From: Elymus sibiricus
Taxonomy: Eukaryota; Streptophyta; Magnoliopsida; Poales; Poaceae
NCBI GenBank assembly: GCA_039707655.1
Contig: CM077676.1
Coordinates: 192,320,936 to 192,384,935, forward strand
Reading direction: 5' to 3'
DNA: 64,000 nucleotides
Part shown: positions 8,324 through 20,834 of the stretch, piece by piece
How positions within the stretch are numbered: the first letter of the stretch is position 1
Layout: each line of letters begins with the position of its first letter
Program-made: the position numbers and the translations under genes
The notes under the pieces: generated by a model
Seen by the model: the letters and a program-made list of their open reading frames with translations, nothing else
What the model was told of the DNA's origin: nothing
Databases searched by the model: none

Positions 8324-9804
8324 ATAAGGTGGCGGTGAAGTCACGTGCTCGTCACGGCGTCCGTCATCGCTACCGCGACGACGTCAGCCTCAACTCGCGT
8401 AACCCTAATTTAAACAGGGTGGCGGTGGTGTCACGTGCTCGTCTCGGCGTCCGTCGTCGCTACCGTGACGACGTCCCCCTCGACTCGCATAACCCTAAGT
8501 TAGACAGGGTGGCGGTGGTGTCACGTGCTCGTCTCGGCGTCCACCGTCGCTACCGCGACGTCGTCCGCGTTGACTCGCGTAAACCTAAGATAGACAGGGT
8601 GGCGGTGTTGTCACGTGCTCGTCTCGGCGTCCGTCGTCGCTACCGCGACGACGTCCGCCTCGACTCGCTTAACCCTAAGTTAGACAGGGTAGCGGTGGTG
8701 TCACGTGCTCGTCTCGGCGTCCGTCGTCGCTACCGCGACGAAGTTCGCCTCGACTCGCGTTACGCTAAGATAGATAGGGTGGCGGTGGTGTCACGTGCTC
8801 CTCTCGGCGTCCGTCCTCGCTACCGCAAAGACGTCCGCCTCGACTCGCGTAACCCTAAGTTAGACAGGGTGGCAGTGGTGTCACGTGCTCGTCTCGACGT
8901 CCGCCTCGACTCGCGTAACCCTAAGTTAGACAGGGTGGCGGTGGTGTCACGTGCTCGTCTCGGCGTCCGTCGTCGCTTCCGCGATGACGTCCGCCTCGAC
9001 TCACGTAACCCTAAGATAGCCAGGGTGGCAGTGGTGTCACGTGCTCGTCTAGGCGTCCGTCGTCGCTACCGCGACGACGTCCGCCTCGACTCGCGTAACC
9101 CTAGGATAAACAGGGTGGCGGTGGTGTCACGTGCTCGTCTCGGCATCCGTCATCGCTACCGCGACGACGTCCGCCTCGACTCGCGTAACCCTAAGTTAGA
9201 CAGGGTGGCAGTGGTGTCACGTGCTCGTCTCGGCATCCGTCGTCGCTACCGCGACGACGTCTGCCTCGACTCGCGTAACCCTAAGTTAGCCAGGGTGGCA
9301 GTGTTGTCACGTGCTCGTCTCGGCGTCCGTCGTCGCTACCACGACCACGTCCGCCTTGACTCGCATAACCCTAAGATAGACAGGGTGGCAGTGGTGTCAC
9401 GTGCTCGTCTCGGCGTCCGTCGTCGCTACCGCGACGACGTCCGCCTTGACCCGCGTAACCCTAAGATTGACAGGGTGGCGGTGTTGTCACGTGCTCGTCT
9501 CGGCGTCCGTCGTCGCTACCGCGACGACGTCCCCCTAAACTCGCTTATCCCTAAGTTGGACAGGGTGGCGGTGGTGTCACGTGCTCATCTCGGCGTACGT
9601 CGTCGCTACCGCAAAGACGTCCGCCTCGACTCGCGTAACCCTAGGTTAGACAGGGTGGAAGTGGTGTCACGTGCTCGTTTCGACGTCTGCCTCGACTCGC
9701 GTAACCCTAAGTTAGACAGGGTGGCGGTGGTGTCACGTGCTCGTCTCGGCGTCCGTCGTCGCTACCGCGACGACGTCGGCCTCGACTCGCTAACCCTAAG
9801 TTAA
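8324..9804 (+). repeat. Module c of S1 (17 monomers)
   Basis: It opens with AATAAGGTGGCGGTGAAGTC and CCTCAACTCG. Diagnostic units are CTCCTCTCGGCG near 8808, CGCTTCCGCGATG near 8984, the GACCACG unit near 9342, GGCGTACGTCG near 9593 and a terminal GACGTCGGCC. It is one monomer shorter than c in S2 and S3, having lost the GACACGCGTAACCCTACG unit near its head. Singleton changes include CGTTACGCTAAG near 8758. Confidence 0.87.
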
Positions 9805-11309
9805 ACAGGGTGGCGGTGGTGTCACGTGCTATTCTGGGCGTCCGTCGTCGCTACCGCGACGACGTCCGCCTCGACACGCGTAACCCTACGTTAGACAGGG
9901 TGGCGGTGGTGTCGCGTGCTCGTCTCGGTGTCCGTCGTCGCTACCGCGATGACGTCCGCCTCGACTCGCGTAACCCAAAGATAGACAGGGTGGCGGTGGT
10001 GTCACGTGCTCGTCTCGGTGTCCGTCGTCGCTACCGCGACGACGTCCGCCTCGACTCGCGTAACACTAAGATAGCCAGGGTGGCAGTGGTGTCACGTGCT
10101 CGTCTAGGCGTCTGTCGTCGCTACCGCGACGACGTCCGCCTCGACTCGCGTAACCCTAGGATAAACAGGGTGGCGGTGGTGTCATGTTTTCTTCTCGGCG
10201 TCCGTCGTCGCTACCGCGACGACGTCCGCCTCGACTCGCATAACCCTAAGTTAGACAGGGTGGCGGTGGTGTCACGTGCTCGTCTCGGCGTCCGCCGTCG
10301 CTACCGCGACGACGTCCGCCTCGACTCGCGTAACCCTAAGATAGACAGGGTGGCAGTGGTGTCACGTGCTCGTCTCGGCGTCCATCGTCGCTACCGCGAC
10401 GACGTCCGCCTTGACTCGCGTAAACCTAAGATAGACAGGGTGGCGGTGTTGTCACGTGCTCGTCTCGGCGTCCGTCGTCGCTACCGCGACGACGTCCGCC
10501 TCGACTCGCTTAACCCTAAGTTAGAAAGGGTAGCGGTGGTGTCACGTGCTCGTCTCGGCGTCCGTCGTCGCTACCGCGACGATGTCCGCCTCGACTCGCG
10601 TAACCCTAGGATAAACAGGGTGGCGGTGGTGTCACGTGCTCGTCTCGGCATCCGTCATCGCTACCGCGACGACGTCCGCCTCGACTCGCGTAACCCTAAG
10701 TTAGACAGGGTGGCAGTGGTGTCACGTGCTCGTCTCGGCATCCGTCGTCGCTACCGCGACGACGTCTGCCTCGACTCGCGTAACCCTAAGTTAGCCAGGG
10801 TGGCAGTGTTGTCACGTGCTCGTCTCGGCGTCCGTCGTCGCTACCGCGACCACGTCCGCCTCGACTCGCATATCCCTAAGATAGACAGGGTGGCACTGGT
10901 GTCACGTGCTCGTCTCGGCGTCCGTCGTCGCTACCGCGACGACGTCCGCCTTGACCCGCGTAACCCTAAGATTGACAGGGTGGCGGTGTTGTCACGTGCT
11001 CGTCTCGGCGTCCGTCGTCGCTACCGCGACGACGTCCCCCTAAACTCGCTTATCCCTAAGTTGGACAGGGTGGCGGTGGTGTCACGTGCTCATCTCGGCG
11101 TACGTCGTCGCTACCGCAAAGACGTCCGCCTCGACTCGCGTAACCCTAGGTTAGACAGGGTGGAAGTGGTGTCACGTGCTCGTTTCGACGTCTGCCTCGA
11201 CTCGCGTAACCCTAAGTTAGACAGGGTGGCGGTGGTGTCACGTGCTCGTCTCGGCGTCCGTCGTCGCTACCGCGACGACGTCTGCCTCGACTCGCTAACC
11301 CTAAGTTAA
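9805..11309 (+). repeat. Module d of S1 (17 monomers)
   Basis: The head has CTATTCTGGGCGTCC, a private change from CTCGTCTGGGC. A monomer near 10184 reads TCATGTTTTCTTC where sister modules have TCATGTGCTCTTC. The length of 1,505 bp equals 17 x 90 minus 24 and 1. The second half carries the c-like series (GACCACG, GACCCGCG, CCCCCTAAACTCG, GGCGTACG) and ends with a 66-bp and an 89-bp unit. Confidence 0.87.
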
Positions 11310-12208
11310 ACAGGGTGGCGGTGGTGTCACGTGCTCGTCTGGGCGTCCGTCGTCGCTACCGCGACGACGTCCGCCTCGACACGCGTAACCCTACGTTAGA
11401 CAGGGTGGCGGTGGTGTCGCGTGCTCGTCTCGACGTCCGTCGTCGCTACCGCGATGACGTCCGCCTCGACTCGCGTAACCCAAAGATAGACAGGGTGGCG
11501 GTAGTGTCACGTGCTCGTCTCGGTGTCCGTCGTCGCTACCGCGACGACGTCCGCCTCGACTCGCGTAACACTAAGATAGCCAGGGTGGCAGTGGTGTCAC
11601 GTGCTCGTCTAGGCGTCTGTCGTCGCTACCGCGACGACGTCCGCCTCGACTCGCGTAACCCTAGGATAAACAGGGTGGCGGTGGTGTCATGTGCTCTTCT
11701 CGGCGTCCGTCGTCGCTACCGCGACGACGTCCGCCTCGACTCGCATAACCCTAAGTTAGACAGGGTGGCGGTGGTGTCACGTGCTCGTCTCGGCGTCCGC
11801 CGTCGCTACCGCGACGACGTCCGCCTCGACTCGCGTAACCCTAAGATAGACAGGGTGGCAGTGGTGTCACGTGCTCGTCTCGGCGTCCGTCGTCGCTACC
11901 GCGACGACGTCCGCCTTGACTCGCGTAAACCTAAGATAGACAGGGTGGCGGTGTTGTCACGTGCTCGTCTCGACATCCGTCGTCGCTACCGCGACGACGT
12001 CCGCCTCGACTCGCTTAACCCTAAGTTAGAAAGGGTAGCGGTGGTGTCACGTGCTCGTCTCGGCGTCCGTCGTCGCTACCGCGACGACGTCCGCCTCGAC
12101 TCACGTAACGCTAAGATAGATAGGGTGGCGATGGTGTCACGTGCTCGTCTCGGCGTCCGTCGTCGCTACCGCGACGACGTCCGCCTCGACTCGTTAACCC
12201 TAAGTTAA
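11310..12208 (+). repeat. Module e of S1 (10 monomers, no short unit)
   Basis: The length of 899 bp equals 10 x 90 minus 1. It starts with the CGTCTGGGCG head and includes CTCGACATCCG near 11969, TTAGAAAGGGTAGCGG near 12025 and ACTCACGTAACGC near 12101. It ends CTCGTTAACCC with no 66-bp monomer. It is the only module type here without the short unit. Confidence 0.88.
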
Positions 12209-15200
12209 ATAGGGTGGCGGTGAAGTCACGTGCTCGTCTCGGCGTCCGTCATTGCTACCGCGACGATGTCAGCCTCGACTCGCGTAACCCTAATTTAGAC
12301 AGGGTGGCGGTGGTGTCACGTGCTCGTCTCGGCGTCCGTCGTCGCTACCGCGACGACGTCCGACTCGACACGCGTAACCCTAAGTTATACAGGGTGGCGG
12401 TGGTGTCACGTGCTCGTCTCGGTGTCCGTCGTCGCTACCGCGACGACGTCCGCCTCGACTCGCGTAACCCTAAGATAGCCAGGGTGGCCGTGGTGTCACG
12501 TGCTCGTCTAGGCGTCCGTCGTCGCTACCGCGACGACGTCCGCCTCGACTAGCGTAACCCTAGGATAAATAGGGTTTCGGTGGTGTCACGTGCTCGTCTC
12601 GGCGTCCGTCGTCGCTACCGCGACGACGTCCGCCTCGACTCGCGTAACCCTAAGTTAGACAGGGTGGCAGTGGTGTCACGTGCTCGTCTCGGCATCCGTC
12701 GTCGCTACTGCGACGACGTCTGCCTCGACTCGCGTAACCCTAAGTTAGCCAGGGTGGCAGTGTTGTCACGTGCTCGTCTCGGCGTCCGTCGTCGCTACCG
12801 CGACGACGTCCGCCTCGACTCGCGTAACCCTAAGATAGACAGGGTGGCAGTGGTGTCACGTGCTCGTCTCGGCGTCCGTCGTCGCTACCGCAAAGACGTC
12901 CGCCTCGACTCGCGTAACCCTAAGTTAGACAGGGTGGCAGTGGTGTCACGTGCTCGTTTCGACGTCTGCCTCGACTCGCGTAACCCTAAGTTAGACAGGG
13001 TGCCGGTGGTGTCACGTGCTCGTCTCGGCGTCCGTCGTCGCTACCGCGACGACGTCCGCCTCGACTCGCGTAACGCTAAGATATACAGGGTGGCGGTGGT
13101 GTCACGTGCTCGCCTCGGCATCCGTCATCGCTACCGCGACGACGTCAGCCTCGACTCGCGTATCCCTAATTTAGACAGGGTGGCGGTGGTGTCACGTGCT
13201 CGTCTCGGCGTCCGTCGTCGCTACCGCGGCGACGTCCGCCTCGACACGCGTAACCCTAAGATAGACAGGGTGGCGGTGGTGTCACGTGCTCGTCTCGGTG
13301 TCCGTCGTCGCTACCGCGACGACGTCCGCCTCGACTCGCGTAACACTAAGATAGCCAGGGTGGCAGTGGTGTCACGTGCTCGTCTAGGCGTCTGTCGTCG
13401 CTACCGCGACGACGTCCGCCTCGACTCGCGTAACCCTAGGATAAACAGGGTGGCGGTGGTGTCACGTGCTCGTCTCGGCGTCCGTCGTCGCTACCGCGAG
13501 GACGTCCGCCTCGACTCGCATAACCCTAAGTTAGACAGGGTGGCGGTGGTGTCACGTGCTCGTCTCGGCGTCCGCCGTCGCTACCGCGACGACATCCGCC
13601 TCGACTCGCCTAACCCTAAGATAGACAGGGTGGCAGTGGTGTCACGTGCTCGTCTCGGCGTCCGTCGTCGCTACCGCGACGACGTCCGCCTTGACTCGCG
13701 TAAACCTAAGATAGACAGGGTGGCGGTGTTGTCACGTGCTCGTCTCGGCGTCCGTCGTCGCTACCGCGACGACGTCCGCCTCGACTCGCTTAACCCTAAG
13801 TTAGACAGGGTAGCGGTGGTGTCACGTGCTCGTCTCGGCGTCCGTCGTCGCTACCGCGACGACGTCCGCCTTGACTCGCGTAACCCTAAGATAGACAGGG
13901 TGGCAGTGGTGTCACGTGCTCGTCTCGGCGTCCGTCGTCGCTACCGCAAAGACGTCCGCCTCGACTCGCGTAACCCTAAGTTAGACAGGGTGGCAGTGGT
14001 GTCACGTGCTCGTTTCGACGTCTGCCTCGACTCGCGTAACCCTAAGTTAGACAGGGTGGTGGTGGTGTCACGTGCTCGTCTCGGCGTCCGTCGTCGCTAC
14101 CGCGACGACGTCAGCCTCGACTCGCGTATCCCTAATTTAGACAGGGTGGCGGTGGTGTCACGTGCTCGTCTCGGCGTCCGTCGTCGCTACCGCGACGACG
14201 TCCGCCTCGACACGCGTAACCCTAAGTTAGACAGGGTGGCCGTGGTGTCGCGTGCTTGTCTCGGCGTCCGTCGTCGCTACCGCGACGACGTCCGCCTCGA
14301 CTCGCGTAACCCTAAGATAGACAGGGTGGCGGTGGTGTCACGTGCTCGTCTCGGTGTCCGTCGTCGCTACCGCGACGACGTCCGCCTCGACTCGCGTAAC
14401 ACTAAGATAGCCAGGGTGGCAGTGGTGTCACGTGCTCGTCTAGGCGTCTGTCGTCGCTACCGCGACGACGTCCGCCTCGACTCGCGTAACCCTAGGATAA
14501 ACAGGGTGGCGGTGGTGTCACGTGCTCGTCTCGGCGTCCGTCGTCGCTACCGCGACGACGTCCGCCTCGACTCGCATAACCCTAAGTTAGACAGGGTGGC
14601 GGTGGTGTCACGTGCTCGTCTCGGCGTCCGCCGTCGCTACCGCGACGACGTCCGCCTCGACTCGCCTAACCCTAAGATAGACAGGGTGGCAGTGGTGTCA
14701 CGTGCTCGTCTCGGCGTCCGTCGTCGCTACCGCGACGACGTCCGCCTTGACTCGCGTAAACCTAAGATAGACAGGGTGGCGGTGTTGTCACGTGCTCGTC
14801 TCGCCGTCCGTCGTCGCTACCGCGACGACGTCCGCCTCGACTCGCTTAACCCTAAGTTATACAGGGTAGCGGTGGTGTCACGTGCTCGTCTCGGGTGTCC
14901 GTCGTCGCTACCGCGACGACGTCCGCCTCGACTCGCGTAACGCTAAGATAGACAGGGTGGCGGTGGTGTCACGTGCTCGTCTCGGCGTCCGTCGTCGCTA
15001 CCGCGACGACGTTCGCTTCGACTCGCGTAACGCTAAGATAGATCGGGTGGCGGTGGTGTCACGTGCTCATCTCGGCGTCCGTCGTCGCTACCGCAAAGAC
15101 GTCCGCCTCGACTCGCGTAACCCTAAGTTAGACAGGGTGGCAGTGGTGTCACGTGCTCGTTTCGACGTGTGCCTCGACTCGCGTAACCCTAAGTTAGACA

Positions 15201-15286
15201 GGGTGGCGGTGGTGTCACGTGCTCGTCTCGGCGTCGGTCGTCGCTACCGCGACGACGTCCGCCTCGACTCGCTAACCCTAAGTTAA
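12209..15286 (+). repeat. Module f of S1 (35 monomers)
   Basis: The head has GTCATTGCTACC and GATGTCAGCC. A CGACTAGCG monomer (TAG at 12550-12552) is followed by one with GGGTTTCGGTGG. Three 66-bp units lie near 12957, 14009 and 15160. One private 91-bp monomer (TCGGGTGTCC near 14894) offsets the terminal 1-bp deletion, so the total is 35 x 90 minus 72. It ends with GGCGTCGGTCG and CTCGCTAACCC. Confidence 0.86.
14882..14910 (+). repeat. Private 91-bp monomer (1-bp insertion)
   Basis: TCTCGGGTGTCCG has one G more than the TCTCGGTGTCCG variant found in other monomers. It is unique in the window and moves the forward frame within module f of S1. Confidence 0.8.
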
Positions 15287-18200
15287 ATAGGGTGGCGGTG
15301 AAGTCACGTGCTCGTCTCGGCATCCGTCATCGCTACCGCGACGACGTCAGCCTCGACTCGCGTAACCCTAATTTAGACAGGGTGGCGGTGGTGTCACGTG
15401 CTCGTCTCGGCGTCCGTCGTCGCTACCGCGACGACGTCCGCCTCGACACGCGTAACCCTAAGTTAGACAGGGTGGCGGTGGTGTCGCGTGCTCGTCTCGG
15501 CGTCCGTCGAAACTACCGCGACGACGTCCGCCTCGACTCGCGTAACCCTAAGATAGACAGGGTGGCGGTGGTGTCACGTGCTGGTCTCGGTGTCCGTCGT
15601 CGCTACCGCGACGACGTCCGCCTCGACTAGCGTAACCCTATTATAAACAGGGTTTCGGTGGTGTCACGTGCTCGTCTCGGCGTCCGTCGTCGCTACCGCG
15701 ATGACGTCCGCCTCGACTTGCGTAACCCTAAGTTAGACAGGGTGGCAGTGGTGTCACGTGCTCGTCTCGGCATCCGTCGTCGCTACCGCGACGACGTCTG
15801 CCTCGACTCGCATAACCCTAAGTTAGCCAGGGTGGCAGTGTTGTCACGTGCTCGTCTCGGCGTCCGTCGTCGCTACCGCGACGACGTCCGCCTCGACTCG
15901 CGTAACCCTAAGATAGACAGGGTGGCAGTGGTGTCACGTGCTCGTCTCGGCGTCCGTCGTCGCTACCGCAAAGACGTCCGCCTCGACTCGCGTAACCCTA
16001 AGTTAGACAGGGTCGCAGTGGTGTCACGTGCTCGTTTCGACGTCTGCCTCGACTCGCGTAACCCTAAGTTAGACAGGGTGACGGTGGTGTCACGTGCTCG
16101 TCTCGGCGTCCGTCGTCGCTACCGCGATGACGTCCGCCTCGACTCGCGTAACGCTAAGATATACAGGGTGGCGGTGGTGTCACGTGCTCGCCTCGGCATC
16201 CGTCATCGCTACCGCGACGACGTCAGCCTCGACTCGCGTAACGCTAAGATATACAGGGTGGCCGTGGTGTCGCGTGCTTGTCTCGGCGTCCGTCGTCGCT
16301 ACCGCGACGACGTCCGCCTCGACTCGCGTAACCCTAAGATAGACAGGGTGGCGGTGGTGTCACGTGCTCGTCTCGGTGTCCGTCGTCGCTACCGCGACGA
16401 CGTCCGCCTCGACTCGTGTAACACTAAGATAGCCAGGGTGGCAGTGGTGTCACGTGCTCGTCTAGGCGTCTGTCGTCGCTACCGCGACGACGTCCGCCTC
16501 GACTCGCGTAACCCTAGGATAAACAGGGTGGCGGTGGTGTCACGTGCTCGTCTCGGCGTCCGTCGTCGCTACCGCGACGACGTCCGCCTCGACTCGCATA
16601 ACCCTAAGTTAGACAGGGTGGCGGTGGTGTCACGTGCTCGTCTCGGCGTCCGCCGTCGCTACCGCGACGACGTCCGCCTCGACTCGCCTAACCCTAAGAT
16701 AGACAGGGTGGCAGTGGTGTCACGTGCTCGTCTCGGCGTCCGTCGTCGCTACCGCGACGACGTCCGCCTTGACTCGGGTAAACCTAAGATAGACAGGGTG
16801 GCGGTGTTGTCACGTGCTCGTCTCGGCGTCCGTCATCGCTACCGCGACGACGTCCGCCTCGACTCGCTTAACCCTAAGTTAGACAGGGTAGCGGTGGTGT
16901 CACGTGCTCGTCTCGGCGTCCGTCGTCGCTACCGCGACGACGTCCGCCTCGACTCGCGTAACCCTAAGATAGACAGGGTGGCAGTGGTGTCACGTGCTCG
17001 TCTCGGCGTCCGTCGTCGCTACCGCAAAGACGTCCGCCTCGACTCGCGTAACCCTAAGTTAGACAGGGTGGCAGTGGTGTCACGTGCTCGTTTCGACGTC
17101 TGCCTCGACTCGCGTAACCCTAAGTTAGACAGGGTGGTGGTGGTGTCACGTGCTCGTCTCGGCGTCCGTCGTCGCTACCGCGACGACGTCCGCCTCGACT
17201 CGTGTAACGCTAAGATATACAGGGTGGCGGTGGTGTCACGTGCTCGCCTCGGCATCCGTCATCGCTACCGCGACGACGTCAGCCTCGACTCGCGTATCCC
17301 TAATTTAGACAGGGTGGCGGTGGTGTCACGTGCTCGTCTCGGCGTCCGTCGTCGCTACCGCGACGACGTCCGCCTCGACACGCGTAACCCTAAGTTAGAC
17401 AGGGTGGCCGTGGTGTCGCGTGCTTGTCTCGGCGTCCGTCGTCGCTACCGCGACGACGTCCGCCTCGACTCGCGTAACCCTAAGATAGACAGGGTGGCGG
17501 TGGTGTCACGTGCTCGTCTCGGTGTCCGTCGTCGCTACCGCGACGACGTCCGCCTCGACTCGCGTAACACTAAGATAGCCAGGGTGGCAGTGGTGTCACG
17601 TGCTCGTCTAGGCGTCTGTCGTCGCTACCGCGACGACGTCCGCCTCGACTCGCGTAACCCTAGGATAAACAGGGTGGCGGTGGTGTCACGTGCTCGTCTC
17701 GGCGTCCGTCGTCGCTACCGCGACGACGTCCGCCTCGACTCGCATAACCCTAAGTTAGACAGGGTGGCGGTGGTGTCACGTGCTCGTCTCGGCGTCCGCC
17801 GTCGCTACCGCGACGACGTCCGCCTCGACTCGCCTAACCCTAAGATAGACAGGGTGGCAGTGGTGTCACGTGCTCGTCTCGGCGTCCGTCGTCGCTACCG
17901 CGACGACGTCCGCCTTGACTCGCGTAAACCTAAGATAGACAGGGTGGCGGTGTTGTCATGTGCTCGTCTCGGCGTCCGTCGTCGCTACCGCGACGACGTC
18001 CGCCTCGACTCGCTTAACCCTAAGTTATACAGGGTAGCGGTGGTGTCACGTGCTCGTCTCGGCGTCCGTCGTCGCTACCGCGACGACGTCCGCCTCGACT
18101 CGCGTAACGCTAAGATAGACAGGGTGGCGGTGGTGTCACGTGCTCGTCTCGGCGTCCGTCGTCGCTACCGCGACGACGTTCGCCTCGACTCGCGTAACGC

Positions 18201-18453
18201 TAAGATAGATAGGGTGGCGGTGGTGTCACGTGCTCATCTCGGCGTCCGTCGTCGCTACCGCAAAGACGTCCGCCTCGACTCGCATAACCCTAAGTTAGAC
18301 AGGGTGGCAGTGGTGTCACGTGCTCGTTACGACGTCTGCCTCGACTCGCGTAACCCTAAGTTAGACAGGGTGGCGGTGGTGTCACGTGCTCGTCTCGGCG
18401 TCGGTCGTCGCTACCGCGACGACGTCCGCCTCGACTCGCTAACCCTAAGTTAA
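15287..18453 (+). repeat. Module g of S1 (36 monomers)
   Basis: The length of 3,167 bp equals 36 x 90 minus three short units and 1. It opens with GGCATCCGTCATCGC and has the private-class trinucleotide AAA for TCG at 15510-15512. A TAG monomer (15628-15630) is followed by TATTATAAACAGGGTTTCGG. Short units lie near 16035, 17090 and 18326, the last with a private GTTACGACG. Modules at 37498 and 56856 have the same length. Confidence 0.9.
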
Positions 18454-20834
18454 ATAGGGTGGCGGTGAAGTCACGTGCTCGTCTCGGCATCCGTCATCGC
18501 TACCGCGACGACGTCAGCCTCGACTCGCGTAACCCTAATTTAGACAGGGTGGCGGTGGTGTCACGTGCTCGTCTCGGCGTCCGTCGTCGCTACCGCGACG
18601 ACGTCCGCCTCGACACGCGTAACCCTAAGTTAGACAGGGTGGCGGTGGTGTCGCGTGCTCGTCTCGGCGTCCGTCGTCGCTACCGCGACGACGTCCGCCT
18701 CGACTCGCGTAACCCTAAGATAGACAGGGTGGCGGTGGTGTCACGTGCTGGTCTCGGTGTCCGTCGTCGCTACCGCGACGACGTCTGCCTCGACTAGCGT
18801 AACCCTAGGATAAACAGGGTTTCGGTGGTGTCACGTGCTCGTCTCGGCGTCCGTCGTCGCTACCGCGATGACGTCCGCCTCGACTTGCGTAACCCTAAGT
18901 TAGACAGGGTGGCAGTGGTGTCACGTGCTCGTCTCGGCATCCGTCGTCGCTACCGCGACGACGTCTGCCTCGACTCGCATAACCCTAAGTTAGCCAGGGT
19001 GGCAGTGTTGTCACGTGCTCGTCTCGGCGTCCGTCGTCGCTACCGCGACGACGTCCGCCTCGACTCGCGTAACCCTAAGATAGACAGGGTGGCAGTGGTG
19101 TCACGTGCTCGTCTCGGCGTCCGTCGTCGCTACCGCGACGACGTCCGCCTTGACTCGCGTAAACCTAAGATAGACAGGGTGGCGGTGTTGTCACGTGCTC
19201 GTCTCGGCGTCCGTCGTCGCTACCGCGACGACGTCCGCCTCGACTCGCTTAACCCTAAGTTAGACAGGGTAGCGGTGGTGTCACGTGCTCGTCTCGGCGT
19301 CCGTCGTCGCTACCGCGACGACGTCCGCCTCGACTCGCGTAACCCTAAGATAGACAGGGTGGCAGTGGTGTCACGTGCTCGTCTCGGCGTCCGTCGTCGC
19401 TACCGCAAAGACGTCCGCCTCGACTCGCGTAACCCTAAGTTAGACAGGGTGGCAGTGGTGTCACGTGCTCGTTTCGACGTCTGCCTCGACTCGCGTAACC
19501 CTAAGTTAGACAGGGTGGTGGTGGTGTCACGTGCTCGTCTCGGCGTCCGTCGTCGCTACCGCGACGACGTCCGCCTCGACTCGTGTAACGCTAAGATATA
19601 CAGGGTGGCGGTGGTGTCACGTGCTCGCCTCGGCATCCGTCATCGCTACCGCGACGACGTCAGCCTCGACTCGCGTATCCCTAATTTAGACAGGGTGGCG
19701 GTGGTGTCACGTGCTCGTCTCGGCGTCCATCGTCGCTACCGCGACGACGTCCGCCTCGACACGCGTAACCCTAAGTTAGACAGGGTGGCCGTGGTGTCGC
19801 GTGCTTGTCTCGGCGTCCGTCGTCGCTACCGCGACGACGTCCGCCTCGACTCGCGTAACCCTAAGATAGACAGGGTGGCGGTGGTGTCACGTGCTCGTCT
19901 CGGTGTCCGTCGTCGCTACCGCGACGACGTCCGCCTCGACTCGCGTAACACTAAGATAGCCAGGGTGGCAGTGGTGTCACGTGCTCGTCTAGGCGTCTGT
20001 CGTCGCTACCGCGACGACGTCCGCCTCGACTCGCGTAACCCTAGGATAAACCGGGTGGCGGTGGTGTCACGTGCTCGTCTCGGCGTCCGTCGTCGCTACC
20101 GCGACGACGTCCGCCTCGACTCGCATAACCCTAAGTTAGACAGGGTGGCGGTGGTGTCACGTGCTCGTCTCGGCGTCCGCCGTCGCTACCGCGACGACGT
20201 CCGCCTCGACTCGCCTAACCCTAAGATAGACAGGGTGGCAGTGGTGTCACGTGCTCGTCTCGGCGTCCGTCGTCGCTACCGCGACGACGTCCGCCTTGAC
20301 TCGCGTAAACCTAAGATAGACAGGGTGGCGGTGTTGTCACGTGCTCGTCTCGGCGTCCGTCGTCGCTACCGCGACGACGTCCGCCTCGACTCGCTTAACC
20401 CTAAGTTATACAGGGTAGCGGTGGTGTCACGTGCTCGTCTCGGCGTCCGTCGTCGCTACCGCGACGACGTCCGCCTCGACTCGCGTAACGCTAAGATAGA
20501 CAGGGTGGCGGTGGTGTCACGTGCTCGTCTCGGCGTCCGTCGTCGCTACCGCGACGACGTCCGCCTAAACTCGCTTAACCCTAAGTTGGACTGGGTGGCG
20601 GTGGTGTCACGTGCTCATCTCGGCGTCCGTCGTCGCTACCGCAAAGTCGTCCGCCTCGACTCGCGTAACCCTAGGTTAGACAGGGTGGAAGTGGTGTCAC
20701 GTGCTCGTTTCGACGTCTGCCTCGACTCGCGTAACCCTAAGTTAGACAGGTGGGCGGTGGTGTCACGTGCTCGTCTCGGCGTCCGTCGTCGCTACCGCGA
20801 CGACGTCTGCCTCGACTCGCTAACCCTAAGTTAA
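18454..20834 (+). repeat. Module h of S1 (27 monomers, g front and b tail)
   Basis: It begins like g (GGCATCCGTCATCGC, TAG near 18795, GGGTTTCGG). Near 20565 it switches to the b-type tail: CCTAAACTCGC, TTGGACTGGG, GCAAAGTCG, 66-bp unit near 20706, GACAGGTGGGCGG. The same g-to-b fusion occurs at the end of S2, so it was present in the ancestral super-repeat. Length equals 27 x 90 minus 48 and 1. Confidence 0.87.

Larger units (their letters stand above)
4708..20834 (+). repeat. Super-repeat S1 (modules a-h, about 183 monomers)
   Basis: Eight modules of 26, 15, 17, 17, 10, 35, 36 and 27 monomers follow each other in the order a-b-c-d-e-f-g-h. The same order recurs in S2 and S3. S1 starts after a GACAGGTGGGCGG terminal monomer at 4707 and ends with the same type at 20834. 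Compared with S3 it has an internal 720-bp duplication in a, one monomer fewer in c, and five more in f. Confidence 0.85.

Noticed and set aside
16094..16342. Second-frame open reading frame of 82 codons (also at 38305, 41382, 57663 and 63145)
   Set aside because: It appears only where GCTAAGATATAC monomers remove the usual TAG in that frame. It overlaps the main frame and recurs wherever that module segment is copied.
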